Assembly: GCA_914767715.1 (NCBI GenBank)
Contig: OU612071.1
Location: 4,216,001-4,280,000, forward strand
Length of the DNA stretch: 64,000 nt
From: Membranipora membranacea
Lineage: Eukaryota; Bryozoa; Gymnolaemata; Cheilostomatida; Membraniporidae
Reading direction: 5' to 3'
Part shown: in pieces, positions 13,601 to 25,944 of the stretch
Numbering within the stretch: position 1 is the first letter of the stretch
Layout of the letters: each line of letters starts with the position of its first letter
Made by a program: the position numbers and the translations under genes
Notes under the pieces: model-generated
The model's database searches: none
Seen by the model: only the letters and a program-made list of their open reading frames with translations
Told to the model about the DNA's origin: nothing

Positions 13601-16600
13601 AGACAATAATCATGAGTTTTACAAGAGGGAAGACTGTGACTACCAGTAGAAGTGACCGTGACATGATCAGGTTTTCGGTATCATTCTTGAGTTCTTAGTG
13701 TGATTCAGAATACTGCTCCTGTTTCATGAACAGCCTGTAGCCAAGTTACATCTGACTTTCACTCATATATGGGATGAGAAGGTACTAAAATGGTACTATA
13801 TTCATGGTAGTGTATACAAAATATTACCTTCTCTTCTCAACTATGAGGGGTAGTCAGTCGAAACTGGGCTACAGGTTTTCCATGAAATTAGAGCAGTATT
13901 CTAAATTAGACGAGAACTCTAGAACGATACCAATGACCTGAGCCTGTCACTATCACTTTAACAGTGGTTCGGAGATGTAGATTATACATGAAACTTAGTA
14001 TCATCCGATCAAAGTCAAAGCTACAAAAACACAATGCTTTCCAAGACAACAAAATGCCTTATCTATCAAATGCTTCCATGAAACTTCAATATTAAAATTG
14101 GTGCAAACCAACACTTCTTCTGCCAGGGAAATCAGTGTTGCTGAGCAAAATACTACACAGACATTAGTCCATAAATCATATACTCTATGGAGTATGTAAC
14201 TTACTTCAGCCTTAGGTCTTCCTTTGATCTCCACAAAGTATGCGGGTATACGGTGACCCCACCACAGTTGTCTACTGATACACCAGTCCCTAGAGTTCTC
14301 TAAGAATCTGTACCATGTGTGCTTATGTGACTCTGGAATGATCTTCAGTTCACCACTTCGTACAGCCTAAAATAACACACAGATTCTTTTAATATAATTC
14401 ATTAAAAAGCGAAGGCTGATTTGAAGGGGGATGATCCCCCTACAGCAACAATCCTTTATCTACATTTAGTCGTTTGACTAGTTTGTTCGTAAAATAATGA
14501 CTGTTAATGTTTTGCCGAGATTCTCCAACCATATTTGTATGAATGAGTAGACTTAGGATAAGTTGGTGCTATTTCTTATGTGAGTTAACTGCCAGGCTCA
14601 TGCAACCAAATACTGCCAATACCGATGACCATGGAAAAGATCACGCATTAAAGATCGCAGAGGTTCTATCAGTTATCCTATGGGATGTCACTAATACACA
14701 CCTTTAATACAACTCAACTCGGGCCAGTTGCATGTTTACAAGTGAACTAGTCAAACTGGGCTTCCAATACATCCCCTTGTTGGTAGATGAAGTTTGCATA
14801 GATGCAGAGTTGCTCCCTTTACTGGTCACGGCGCAGTAGAGGGGGAGCAACTCAGAATGCAGGCAAATACATCAAACTTGATCTATATTGATGAATATAT
14901 TTACATCAAACGGTCCTGTTACTTATTGTCAAACATATTTACCTCGACGGCTTTAGCTGCCATATCATCACAGGCCACGTACCACTGTGGTTTGGGAATC
15001 GGCTCTATAACATCTTTAGAGCGACTACAAGGAGAATATAACAGACATGTACAACATACAGCAGTGCGCATCTCACTGCACAACACACAGGTCTTCAGCT
15101 AGAAACCATAAGTCAAGCATTGTTCCGAGGCCTTCTCCAGTACAACCTCCTCATGGCCGCCCCAGCAGCATGATGCCACCCCTGTGTTGATGAAATGATG
15201 ATAATGATAAGATGAGCTAATAATGCATTACAATTATGTTGATACGATTGTTAAATAGATCAGCTGATCCATATCACACTGCCGAAGCCCGCCAACACTA
15301 AATGTTTTGGTAATGTGTGAATTTACCGATCAATGTGTCATCATGTTTGAAGACTCCAATGGCTGCAACAAGATTTTGATACCAATGTTCTAAAATCGAG
15401 CTGCCCACACAAGTTAAACTTAGCTCTAGCCGACATATAAACACGTCTAGGGTGCTGATTACTGGCGACTTCTCCAAACTTACCTGCATATTGGTACAAC
15501 CATAGGGTTATCTTTTGTCTCTCTGTATAGTCCGAGTTCTTCTAGTCTTTTCTGCACGGCTTTACGGGCATCGAACCTGAACAATAGGGATACTCATTAA
15601 AATTATGCTTACAAGACCATAGATTTAGGTTTTGTGTATTCATTGGGCAATTTAGATGATTAAAATCTAGAGAAGCAGCCCTGTGTTATTACATATGCCA
15701 TAAGACAAAAATGAAATCCTATAAAAATCAACTCAATATGGTAAAACTATGAGGAGGAAGGGCCTGCAGACAATGACTCATAAACCACCGTACACGGCTG
15801 AGTACAAATGTTGCACTCGTTAGTATAGTTACTACGGTAGAACAGTTCCCTTGTCTCCTTTGTATCCTAGTCATTGAAATACATTCTTCTTATGGAACAG
15901 AAAATATTAACATAACCTTATACAAGGGATGATCTGACATTAATCTGATTGGCTGCTCCTACTTGCCTGGATAATGCCTGCTTGGAAATGGTCTTGTTTA
16001 CAAAACAGCAAACAGTAAAAAAATGCCTTCAGCGTTGATGGTTCAGGCATTCCTAGAATGATACCAGGGACTGGCTATTGTTGCAGCCCTTTGTTTGTCA
16101 AAACAAAGGTCATTACGCTAAGATTTCAGTATACTACATTTCCCACTTATTCATGCGCCTCGCTCCTCAACTAGCGTCTCAGCTGCTACCGTGCACAAAG
16201 AGTCTCATCACCTCGCTACTTTTCAACAGATTATTTTAAGGTTCATAGTGATGGAAAACACACCTAACCGATCTGTACTGACCTTCTCATGCCGACAAAC
16301 TCTCCAGCATCTCCACAGATATTACCACTATCGTCTATTATAGTAATAAATGGTAACTTGTGTCTCATGCCCACCTCGTAATCTGTGGGGTCATGTGATG
16401 GGGTTATCTTCACAGCACCTGTCATAAGAAGGTCAGATATTAGTGACATCAGTCGAGATGATCACTAAATGTTTATGGAGCAAAACTATATGTCAATACG
16501 TAGTACTGCGCCAAATCATTCTTTCAACTTTATTCTCATGATTACTTTAATTAATAATGTGAAAGGGATTTCAAGTGTATATGATAATGAGGCAAGCCAA

Positions 16601-19600
16601 ACAAGCACGTTCTCCAGCAGTGGGAATCACCCAGCTGTTTGAATCCCCAGTAGGGAATCCTCGAGCTGAACAGCAGCACTCTAATATCTCTTTACACACA
16701 GGGGGGACAGTTACTCATAACATGTATGCTGCAGCTGGCATAAGTATATTCAGATATAAACACTCAACAAAACATCATAAAGAGGTACCCTGTACAGCTA
16801 CCTACAAGCCACTGGTCTTCAGTTCAATTTTGTTGCAAATATCAATAAAAACAGTAATCACACACATTGCATCTAATAGCAATTCCCATAAAAAAACCAT
16901 GTGTCCTAGAAGAGTTAGGTTTCGAAGGAGAAAAAATCAGTCCACCTGGTTCGAAAGTGATGAAACTCCAGGTAGATTTTGAGTGGTGAAAATCCAGGTA
17001 TGTTTGGAGTGGTGAAAATCATGGCTTGCTAAAATTCACTCCAACTCGATAGGATTCCATGAACTCCATCTGTAGTTAGCAAAAATCAGTAACTAACATT
17101 ACTTCACCACACACTAGCTTAACATAACTCTAGCTTATAATTATTTACTCCTATAGGGTGAACATGTTGGCCCTATATTCACTAGCCATGACTCTCACCT
17201 GTGCCAAAGCCTCTCTCCACAAAGTCATCGACGATAATCGGTATCTTCCTGTCAGAGAATGGATGCTGTACCATCTTACCGTGTAAGTGTTTGTATTTAT
17301 CCTCCTCTGGGTGTACGGCCACAGCGGTGTCACCTGTGAGAGGAGAGAGGGAGAAAAATGTAACATAAAGAACATACATTATAATAATGATATAATATTA
17401 TATATAATATAAAATAAAAATATAATATATCAAAAAAGAGAAGGATGTCAATCTTGCGAAATTAAACAAAAGAAAACATGTCAACTTGGCATGTTTCCAA
17501 AGAACAAGGAGAGGTTTACACTCGAGGGTGCCCGGGGCTGGCAAAACCAACCTTTGAAAGTGGGACTTGAACTCACAACTCCTGCGGCATAAATTGCCTG
17601 GCACTGAATAGCAAGTAGGCCATCTCAGGTACCCCACAAATTGGGTAGATGCCGTTAATTTGCAAGGCCTCTGAATAACAACCTTTTATACACTTTATTA
17701 TGCTATCAACATGACTGTGTTAATATTCACTAAATTTTTAACCATTGGATTAATAATGTGTTAGTTTTAAAATATTATAAATAATTATTCTATAAACTTA
17801 CAACACCATCATGCACAGAGTTAATTATACCCGGCTATGAAGTACCTTTAGCACCATGCAGTGAGACATGTATCAGTACTAACTCACATCCATCATTACT
17901 GTGCATATATAGAAGTAATCTTCCCATAGTAAGCTAACCTTAATAATATATAAAACACACTGATAACCCACCGAGCATAGTCTCTATCCTGGTAGTAGCC
18001 ACTATGATCTCCTCATCACTATCCACTACTTTATAAGCGAAGGAGACAATAACTCCAAACTCTACTTTCTCCTTATATCCTGGTACTGTTAGCATAGTAC
18101 GTCCGGCTAACTCCTGCTTATCTACCTGTCACGGTATAATACAGTGTGATCGTAAGGTAGAGCTCACTGATGCACTGACCTATAATACGGTGTGATCACA
18201 CAGTCCATACCCTGACCCTAAGCTTCCACATGAGCTCTCTATGTTAGGTACAAGAAAATTTATGAATTTACTCAAGATTAACTTGGTACAGTGTCAGTTA
18301 GCCTAGAAAGATATGTATAAATCACACAATATGCCCTACACATGATGGGATAGGAGAAAGATACATCTAGGGTGCTGGAGGCTAGAACAATTCACCTCGA
18401 AAGCTCTCCCAGTGGGACTCAATCTCACAACTCCTGCAGCACCAATCGCCAGGCAGTGAATAGCAAACCTGCGAACTGATTGCGCAATCTCGTTATCCAC
18501 AAAAAAAGAAAGGGTTGATGGCGCTAATTAGCATGCCGGCTATTCACTACTCGGAGATTGGTAGATTTGTTGTTTGTAATACTTGAAGCTAAGCTGCCTA
18601 CCTCGATATCAGATATAGCCGAGTTGAGGGAACAGGACCAGTTGACTAGTCTGTTACTCCTGTATATTATACCCTGATCATGCATTCTGATAAACGCTTC
18701 ATTTACAGCCTTCACACATTTCTATAACAGAGAAAAACAACTTCACGGTTAAGATAAGTAAATATACTGAATCTATTCTCTTTCAATTGCGTATATGAGA
18801 AAGGTGACCTTATGAAAAGGAGAAAATTCTAATCCAAGGCAGGGGGGTTGATGACCGACCACTGGATCTTTTACGGCTGTTGTCAGCTCCCCTTAGAACT
18901 GCAGATGGTCACCATCAAAGAAAAGATTAACTTTGTTGCATTTTATGGCAATATGAGGTGAATATAAAATTACAAAGATCTTGTGTTGAATTTTGGGTGT
19001 GAATCAAGTTTTGATCAATAACCCAGTTATTGAAAAGATTCAAGAACTCCGGCCACTTTTTCTTGCCTAACACATCGTGCCCTGGGAAATATTGCCCAGG
19101 ACCTTTCCATTATTAATAATACACTGACTGCAGTGGAACAAAAATAGTTGGGCGGAATCTATAACTAATACTCCTAACTTGCTATACTTCACTATACTTC
19201 ACACAAAGGCGCTGTCCAGTGGTAAAAGTGCAGGTGATGTGTGTATGTACACAATAATTATGATGAAATACACAGACATATTAGTGTCTTATGAGGAATA
19301 ATAGACATTGGCAAGCTGCCATAAATAGTGCACTATATGAACTAGGAAGTCTGTGCACAATCATTCACAGGACAAGGTGACAGTATTATTTTAATGAAGA
19401 GAAGACAGTCCTTGTGTGTGACATTACACAGTATTACATCAGCTTTGTGACAGAATCTGCCATGATGAAAAATAATGTAATCATTAACATCAGATCAAGC
19501 TAATCCTTATCACATTTAAAGAGGAAGGAATCAAGGGGGTGCACGGGGATTAATCATGTGAAGTGACAGGCAAGACCATTGGCTGATCAATATAATTAGA

Positions 19601-22600
19601 GGCGGAGAATGGCCTTGGTCTCCGCCTCGAACAGCCAGTCCACGTTGCGTTCTCAAGTGGTCAAGTGTGGTATATAAGAAATTGTGATTTGCAGACACCC
19701 ATAAATAAAATTGAATAGAAGCGTACGATATAGCTATTGTTGTGTTGGCTCATCACTCTTGGGATTATAGGGTTTAATTACAACGGTCAATTTCAATCTT
19801 GACAACGGTATCTAGGCAACCTCTAAAACCATAAATCATAACGTCAAAATTGACCAATAAGAGCTCGTATATTTTGAAGCGGATGATTTGAAATCATCAG
19901 AACTGGGCGATTTCGTATGACATCAGTCATATTTTCACCACTTTCCAATGCCATTACTGGTATGAAAATTTATTGGGCATGTGTATCACACAATTCCGCA
20001 TCAGCTTGTCTGATTCCCATTAAAAATAATTCACTGCTTCTCCTCTTAATTCCGAAAAATCAGGAGGAATTTGAATGCTGCTAACCCCATTTGAATTTGA
20101 TATGGCTGGGTGATCGCTTTACATTGACTGGCCCTTATATACCGGTCGAGCCACTTTAAGGCAAGGACCTCCCTAAGCTTAGCTAGAAACACATCGTATA
20201 TCACAACTTTAGAATTGCTGTTTTTAGTGAATTTAATGACTAGACAAAAAACTGAAGATTTGAACGCAATCAATTGTATACAAACTGATCCTAACTATGG
20301 TCAACCTTGGTTTTTAAAATTGTAGGTATTGCTATCATAATACCCCTCTCCTCACTTTCAACAAGTTGGACAATCCTGTTGCTGGGTCAGCACCTGGTTC
20401 ATACGACAGGAGTGCGGTGGGGTGCTGTCAGTTTGTCCCTCAGCACGCAAATGTTAAAGGTTGTGGTCTCGACTCTCACTGCAGTCCATTTACTACTGGG
20501 ACCACTGCCTACAAACTGCGAGCAAAACTGGCAGCCTCACCCTTATGGGAACTGATATCTCGCCACCCATGCTTTGGGATGTGGAGTGTAGTAAGAAACC
20601 TGATTTTAATCAACTAACCTCCTCCATAGTGAACGTCTCTCTGTCCCAGTCATAAGATCCTCCGATCTTCTTCAGCTGTGAGTAAATCCTACCTCCTTTT
20701 CTAAAGAAAGGATAAAAAATGACGTAAGTTCGTGATCTAACTAAGACAGGTACATGTCAGTTAAAGTTTGGTTAATATATAAGATGAGACATACTAAGGG
20801 GCTCCTTTAGTTCAAAGGTGGTTTTATCCAGGAATAACCTGGGCTGACCTAACATTAGCTAGCACAAAATCTTGCTAGCTGATACTTGAGTAAATATCAT
20901 TTGTTGATCATGAGTGTAATGTAGCTATAATTCTCACTACTCGGATCCTTTGCAAAAATGGCAAATTTTTCCTCCTCGCTATCGTTGCTTAACGTTAAAC
21001 CTGACCTTGTCAAATTTTTGTAGCTTGCATGAGATGAAAAGTAGTTTCTCAAGTCAGCCCAACACAAAGTAAGAGCAACTCATACAAAATTGACTTTGTA
21101 TCTAAAAAAGTTATTGTCAAAAGTCTAAAGACAAACTAAGAGAAATCAACCTTTGCCCAGGTTTATCTCATACCACCCTTGAACTGGAAAAGGTAACTCA
21201 TGATATCCCCAGGTTAATTTAATGATACCATCCAATAAGACTTACTGTTCCTTCCAGTTCCACACCCTCTGTATGAACTTCTCCCTGCCAAGGTCGTGTC
21301 GAGTTATCCCCTCGTCTCTCTTCAGCATCTTCTCTACGACTACCTGAGTAGCTATCCCGGCGTGATCACAGCCAGGTACCCACAGGGTCACCTTACCGGA
21401 CATACGATTCCTGTAGGAGACAAACCGGGGGAGATAAAGGCTAATATCACCTCACTATTCATACGGGCCCTGTCTGACACAAACAGGGGAGTCTTTCATT
21501 AAAATGAGCGCTGGACTACTATAGCAAGTTATCACTGTCACATCGCTCGAAATTATCAATCACTTGGTCTTTCAATTAGACATATTCGTTCCCAAATAAC
21601 TCAGTCAGAATGTATATAGTTCCATCAATGAGTGAGAAATTTCTGAGCGAGACACTAGCAGCTACCACTAACTCACTGAGTGAGCGATCAGATTGTAATT
21701 TTGGCTGTATTTAATTATATGACCTTCCACAGCGAGATAAAGGGTAGAAAACAGCGAACAAAAAGCAGACGAGAGGATCACATTGTAGCAGAGGAGTGGC
21801 TCAGAAGCCGGTCTTGATATGCTTTGTTCAGTAGGTGTTCTCCCGTCCCCCCTATCAAAACCAAGCTTGTCAAGACAGGCTAGGTGGCTCAGGTTCTCAG
21901 GCTCGTGTAAAACGATCAATAAAGAAAGGACGGCTCGAGAATTGCAGCCCCGGAGTCAATTTTACGCACAGTAAAACTACAAACATTAGGTATCATTATC
22001 ATAGCCTAAAGACCTAAGACTAACAGTCAAAGACAAAAAGCGGGGAATTATAGGATAAACCCGTTAAAAGTAAATTTAAACAGTCACATGTAGGTATGAT
22101 AATCATAGCCTGGGGACCTTACCATCTAGTGATAGCGTCCTCTACTGCTGTGGTGAGGGCGTGGCCTAAATGTAGAGTACCTGTTACATTAGGTGGAGGG
22201 ATCATCATGATGAATTTCTCACTAGCGGGCAGGCTGGCAGCGTCCCGACCTGAAATATAACATTAACAGCTCATATACGCACACGACAACCGAATTCCCA
22301 CAATGCAAATTCAAGCTGTTATCCCCTTGGATATTATCATCTACCTGAAGTGGATAGCTATAAAAAATAATGCATTTCAGGAATCATATTTCATACTCAT
22401 GTCCAGGTCACAGCACACTATCAAAAGTACTAAAATCAAGGCTGACGGTGAATTACAGAGTGGTAATGTCAGAGGGATCGTGAACTGTACTCAATCTTTA
22501 CAGATTACTGACACCATGATCTGTTCCAATCTTGTTTATGTTTTTGGGAGGTGTGAGAGCTGTACTCAAACTTTTATTCAGGTAGCCTAGTTGCATTAAG

Positions 22601-24829
22601 GCCATACAGTTTCATTAATCAAGCCTACCATGATATAGGTCGGATGATTTAGACTTTATAAGTAGAGAATGTTTAACCTTTTATATAATTGTTGGCTGTA
22701 CATTGTTAACTTATAGTTACTAAGAATCCATGATGTTTCCGAGCTTTTTGTCTTATTATTATCAACGGCTGCGAAAAAAACAGATGGCTCTCAAACAGAT
22801 GACAATTATGTGGTTATTTATTTACCTTTGAGATTATATTCCGGCTTGAAGAATCCTTCCTTCTCCCACCATGAGTACCAGGCAGCCTCCACAAAAGCTG
22901 GTGAGTAGGCATCAGGCATCGTACATTTCACATCTGTAAGAAAAATAAATGGAGACTCTAGAATATGAAACCCTAAATGACAGCAGCATTGTACATAGAC
23001 AGTTTTCTGAGCTCTTATTTATGCCTCAATTCGGAATTGTCCTCTCTCCAGTTTGGTACTTTTAACCCACGCCGCATAGGAAAAACCTGCTGAAACAGGG
23101 TTATCTTGAAAACCGCTTATGGTAGGATAAAATTGATTTTTTATTAGGAGTCCGCACCATTGAAAACCCTGTGAGACAGGATTTCCAAATCAATGGAGGC
23201 TTGAATGTTGATAAATCTTAATTTTAGTGACGAAACTCATGAAAAATTCTGCCAAATGGTCCGCAAAACAGGCAGAAAATGCTATAATTGACTATCCAAT
23301 TACTAAAATTATTTCCTAAACTATGTCCGTATGAGTTTTCAATGTTGCAGATTCTGAATCAAAAATAATTTTTATCCTATTATAAGCGGTTTTCAAGATA
23401 ATCCTCTTTTCAGCACGTTTTTCCTATGGGGCGTGGGTTAAAAGTACCAAACTGGAGAGAGGACAACTCCAAATTGAGGCCTAAATCAGAGCTCAGAAAA
23501 CTGTCTATTGTGACTGTCTGGTGTAGGAGGTAATGGTAAACTAGCAAATGGTTGTATATGTGAGATATTTATATAAACAGAGGCTGACATAGGGCGAGGT
23601 GGCAGCTGTCCACAACTTCAATCTGATATTCTCAGAAGGATTTGCCATATCGATGTCTCAACGGGGATCGCATTATTAAACAATGAGCATTATGGGATAC
23701 TTCTTATACAATGTTATCCAATGTTATACAAGTGCTTTGTTCTGGATTCTACTTTGGAAGGGTGATCCGCATAGGTTTACAAGCCTAGTCCCTTGTCATT
23801 CATATATCTCTTTAAATCGGTCGAGTCTTGCATGAAGAGTGTGTTAAAAAACCTAAATCATAATCGCATCGACCTTACATAGAGAAAACTAGAGCTAGCT
23901 AACAGCTAGTCACCCCAAGCAGGTAGCTTCACTAGCTAACATTAAATCGCCCCATACAGGCTACTCTACTAGCTAACATTAAGTCACCTCCAAACAGGCA
24001 ACACTAGCTTATATACACTCAAATTGCTGATTTGGTTACCTGCACTTTACCTAACTCTCAGTTTATGTTCTACAGATATGAGATACTCACCTTTCTTTTC
24101 TCCAGGTTTAGTATCAGATTCGTACACAGCAGCAGTCCTCTCCTTTTTCTCTTTTTTTGGTTTTTTCTGTTCAAAATGTTTAGTCAGTTAGAAAAACAAC
24201 AGCAGTATTTTTAAGTAGAAGTTGTCATATCGCTATATGAATTCCCATAATGAACCAGACAATATCCTCATTGGCTCTAACTGTGGTTATTAAACCAGCA
24301 AGGCTGACAGGAAGGGAGTCAAACCATCAACATGCCCATAAGACTTAGGCCCCTACTCTGTCACCAAATAACTGATCATAATGTCTAGGCATCAAATTGT
24401 CAATTTCATAATACATAGGCATTTAGGAGGCATTGATGATTGACTTTGCTAATATGTTGGCTCCGATTTGTTGTGTGGAGTGAAACCAAACCAATCAGAG
24501 CCAACACATTGACTTCATCTTGCTCAAAACTTGAGATTCAACTATTTAACAATTCAGCTATCTGTCCTAATTTCCTTTGTTATGATGATCAGAAAGGTTC
24601 ATAAATAAGTTTAATCCCATAAGCTCACCTCAGCTCCGCCATCAGCTGCGGCAGCACTCTTCTTAGCTGCTGCCTCCTCTTTAGCTGCCTGCTTCTCCTG
24701 GAACTTCTTTAGTTTAGCTGCTTTGGCTGCTTCTTTCTTTAACTCCTTCTCTGTCTTCACCTTGACCTCACCCTCTGCACCCTCGACAGGAGGAGCCGAC
24801 TCAGTCTTCTGCGCCTCTACTTCAGACAT
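4601..24829 (-). CDS. VARS1: Valyl-tRNA synthetase, cytosolic (VARS1 type), complete
   Basis: Charges tRNA-Val with valine and proofreads misactivated threonine. Exons on the minus strand: 24829-24629, 24166-24091, 22933-22826, 22249-22123, 21410-21246, 20700-20619, 18721-18602, 18125-17972, 17333-17199, 16418-16283, 15576-15484, 15024-14943, 14366-14205, 13575-13470, 12679-12483, 11563-11390, 10719-10623, 10148-10039, 8948-8793, 8179-7973, 7364-7247, 6429-6254, 5499-5350, 4687-4601. They sum to 3,219 nt: 1,072 residues plus stop. Residues 1-92 are a Lys/Glu/Ala-rich extension. HLGH (HIGH signature) is at 155-158, the editing (CP1) domain at about 290-540 with [17 protein letters not shown] at 662-666, the anticodon-binding helical domain at about 690-990, and a charged C-terminal coiled coil at 995-1072. 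There is no N-terminal GST-like domain; human VARS1 (1,264 residues) has one, many invertebrate enzymes do not. The start is the first ATG in frame. Two exons (10039-10148, 22123-22249) carry near-invariant family blocks, so identity is firm. Confidence 0.96.
5209..5275. mobile_element. Foldback element, family B, copy 2
   Basis: Compact hairpin in the intron between VARS exons 22 and 23. AAACAAACTTGTCCAGACAG on the left mirrors GTCGTGACAAGCTTTGTTT on the right, with a spacer of about 20 bases containing GGTTGGGG. Confidence 0.5.
5881..6114. mobile_element. Foldback element, family F, copy 1
   Basis: Begins AGGGGGGTCTTCAAATTAGA and ends TCTAATTGAAAGACCCCCT, an inverted pair of about 19 bases. 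The interior is rich in TCACTCA/TGAGTGA motifs. The same pattern occurs at 8284-8413 and 21486-21727. It lies in a VARS intron and has no coding capacity. A MITE is the simplest reading. Confidence 0.65.
8284..8413. mobile_element. Foldback element, family F, copy 2 (shortened)
   Basis: Right end TAATTGAAAGACCCTCC matches the right end of the copy at 5881-6114. The interior has ATCGCTCACTCAGAATGTAT, also present at 21486-21727. The left end is degraded. Lies in the intron between VARS exons 19 and 20. Confidence 0.5.
8981..9148 (+). mobile_element. Short dispersed element, family E, copy 2
   Basis: Starts near CATGTATATATATTGATCGA and closely follows the copy at 49341-49520, including ACCCGTGTTCAATTTTATTA and GGGGCGGGTACATGTTAGGT. 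The right inverted arm (CGATCAGAGATACAAATG) precedes AATAGTGTAATCTCG, where the 13-bp minisatellite begins. Confidence 0.65.
9149..10018. repeat. 13-bp minisatellite, about 67 units, in VARS intron 18
   Basis: Tandem units GTGTAATGTCGTA and GTGTAATCTCGTA fill about 870 bases. Variants include an internal A for T (GTGAAAT) and TCATA for TCGTA. G and C versions alternate in blocks, so a higher-order pattern exists. The array stops 20 bases inside the intron from the VARS exon 18 splice donor (donor GT at 10037-10038). Thirteen is not a multiple of three, so three units make a 13-residue repeat with no stop, giving a long open frame on the minus strand that I treat as an artefact. Confidence 0.97.
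10213..10288. mobile_element. Foldback element, family A, copy 1 (diverged)
   Basis: Diverged copy of the GTTGCTCCC / GGGAGCAAC inverted-repeat family: GGAGTTGTTCTCC on the left, GGGGAGCGACTCCGCATGCA on the right, with the shared middle GGTTGCGCAGTAGA. Compare 14786-14886. Confidence 0.5.
13283..13413 (-). mobile_element. tRNA-derived SINE copy
   Basis: On the minus strand the head reads GGGAGTAGCTCAGTTGG, a clear tRNA A-box (TAGCTCAGTTGG). About 30 bases later comes a degenerate B-box region (GGTCGTGAGCTAGAATC). The 3' part (towards 13283) resembles 30590-30655, where GGCAGGTCGGAGCACACC is shared. Arms do not pair as in a working tRNA, so this is a SINE rather than a tRNA gene. Confidence 0.6.
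13648..13960. mobile_element. Foldback element, family D, copy 1
   Basis: Starts AGTGACCGTGACATGATCAG and ends CTATCACTTTA. The two halves are imperfect inverted repeats of about 150 bases each: ATGAGAAGGTACTAAAATGG near the middle, and GAATACTGCTC mirrored by GAGCAGTATTC. Related copies are at 39848-40153 and 46347-46577. Intronic in VARS. Confidence 0.7.
14786..14886. mobile_element. Foldback element, family A, copy 2
   Basis: GATGCAGAGTTGCTCCC on the left and GGGAGCAACTCAGAATGCAG on the right form the arms. AGATGAAGTTTG and CAAACTTGATCT continue the inverted match outward. Same family at 30829-30946 and 55344-55434. Intronic in VARS. Confidence 0.65.
17505..17640 (-). mobile_element. tRNA-derived SINE copy
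   Basis: Minus strand contains AGTTGTGAGTTCAAGTCCCA, with a good B-box (GTTCAAGTCCC), preceded by a tRNA-like 5' part (TACTTGCTATTCAGTGCC). A related copy lies 900 bases away at 18360-18500, sharing GCAGGAGTTGTGAG and TTGCTATTCA. Confidence 0.55.
18360..18500 (-). mobile_element. tRNA-derived SINE copy, relative of 17505-17640
   Basis: Minus strand shares TTTGCTATTCACTGCCTGGC and GCAGGAGTTGTGAGATTGAG with the copy at 17505-17640. The B-box is more degraded here (GATTGAGTCCC). Intronic in VARS. Confidence 0.5.
21486..21727. mobile_element. Foldback element, family F, copy 3
   Basis: Left end GGGGAGTCTTTCATTA and right end TAATTATATGACCTTCC match the termini of 5881-6114. Its GAGTGAGCGATCAGATTG is the reverse complement of CAATCTGATTGCTCACTC in copy 1, so the two lie in opposite orientation. 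Intronic in VARS, directly 5' (in gene sense) of exon 5. Confidence 0.6.
21812..21892. mobile_element. Foldback element, family B, copy 3
   Basis: GGTCTTGATATGCTTTGTT on the left mirrors AACCAAGCTTGTCAAGACAG on the right, around a pyrimidine-rich centre. Same arms as 5209-5275 and 25308-25372. Confidence 0.5.
22995..23508. mobile_element. 514-bp long-arm foldback element, family C, copy 1
   Basis: Arms of about 150 bases each: it opens ATAGACAGTTTTCTGAGCTC and closes GAGCTCAGAAAACTGTCTAT. Both arms hold CCAAACTGGAGAGAGGACAA or its complement, and AAGCGGTTTTCAAGATAA or its complement. Flanking TA on both sides would fit a Tc1/mariner-type TA target, but the termini are palindromic so this is uncertain. 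No coding capacity. A second copy of nearly equal length is at 59536-60050. It lies between VARS exons 2 and 3. Confidence 0.85.
23885..24010. repeat. Degenerate tandem repeat, about 3 units
   Basis: Three imperfect units of about 40-45 bases, each with CTAGCTAACATTAA or a variant followed by TCACC or CGCCCC and an AGGC stretch. Located just 3' of VARS exon 2 coordinates, in the intron between exons 2 and 3. Confidence 0.6.
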
Positions 24830-25944
24830 GACTGATACTCTCCGCTTTTTTCCGACTCTGAAGAATAAGTAACTCAAAATGGGACTGGTATGTATAATTG
24901 AACATATACTACCCCTTTTTCAACATAACAGGGCTACTGTTAGTTAGCCTTCCTGTATGCATTGCAGCTATCTAGAAACACTCACAATGTGTTAACAGAC
25001 AGACTACTAGTACTACCTTACCAAGTTACTCCTTGATAATAGCCTACTATCAAGGAGTACACATTCATTCACTCAGTACAATGCAGTGTGTTACCTACCA
25101 GTACCTGTTACTAAGTACTTACTATTATTAGTATTACTATACCTTTCTTCTAACTCACACTGTTAGTGTTAGTAGTGTTAGTCAGTGGAGTGTGTTTTAC
25201 CAACAACAAGTTCATTCATTGTTAGAAGTTAAAAGTCAAGTTACTTACTGTTGTGTTACCGATAGTAGGCCTACAGTTAGAACTAAAAACTTCACTCATC
25301 TACTACACTAGACTGTCTTGACAAGCTTCATTCGTTGTTCTGTGGTGTGGGGGCTTGTAAAGACAGGCTATTACCTACTACAGCTAGGCTTACTTATAGC
25401 CTTTAGTTGATGATATTTATCCACTCAAATCACCTGCTACTCACCAGATATCTTCAATAACTGCCCTCTATAGTATCACTGACTGTTATCTTGTGGAGTT
25501 AGTTGTGTGTGAGAAAATGTGGCACTACACTAGACTTGTAGTGTAGTGGGGAAGAAAAAACTTACTGATGCAAGTCCACGTTTACAAGGCTATTTTACAA
25601 ATGATCGGGTCGTAGAAATATTCCCTCAATATGGGCTCTTGTCTTACAGTACTTTGTAGGATCCTAGGTTAATCCCACAAGACATAATACATATCTGTGT
25701 TTATGATCAAATAATAGGAATATCTATGTCAATTGATATATCATGTGCATTCCTTCCTCCCTTTTAACAAGAAACAGTAACAAAAAAATATCACAAGAAG
25801 TGGAATTTAATTTTAAGATCACTGAATTCACATAATTTTCCCATTCTCATAGCTGAATTATGGTGGGTTTCACAATATTGTGCTCATAATGGACTTTGTT
25901 TTTTCTCTCCTTCTCTTTTAGAAGGGGAATATCTCTTGATAGTA
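24830..25944. promoter_or_regulatory. VARS 5' flank, promoter region inferred
   Basis: Upstream of the VARS start codon. No TATA box is evident close to the start, as expected for a housekeeping gene. The region also carries a family B foldback element at 25308-25372. The frame in phase with VARS stays open upstream of its ATG but has no further ATG near by. I see no other gene. Confidence 0.4.
25308..25372. mobile_element. Foldback element, family B, copy 4
   Basis: AGACTGTCTTGACAAGCTTC on the left mirrors GGCTTGTAAAGACAGGCT on the right, around a TGTGGTGTGGG centre. Sits in the VARS 5' flank. Confidence 0.5.

Noticed and set aside
16575-16982. Plus-strand 135-codon frame in a VARS intron
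   Set aside because: Low-information composition and overlap with simple duplicated motifs (CCAGGTA..GAGTGGTGAAAATC); no domain.
22303-22590. Plus-strand 95-codon frame in a VARS intron
   Set aside because: Unremarkable composition, no recognisable domain and no exon structure around it.
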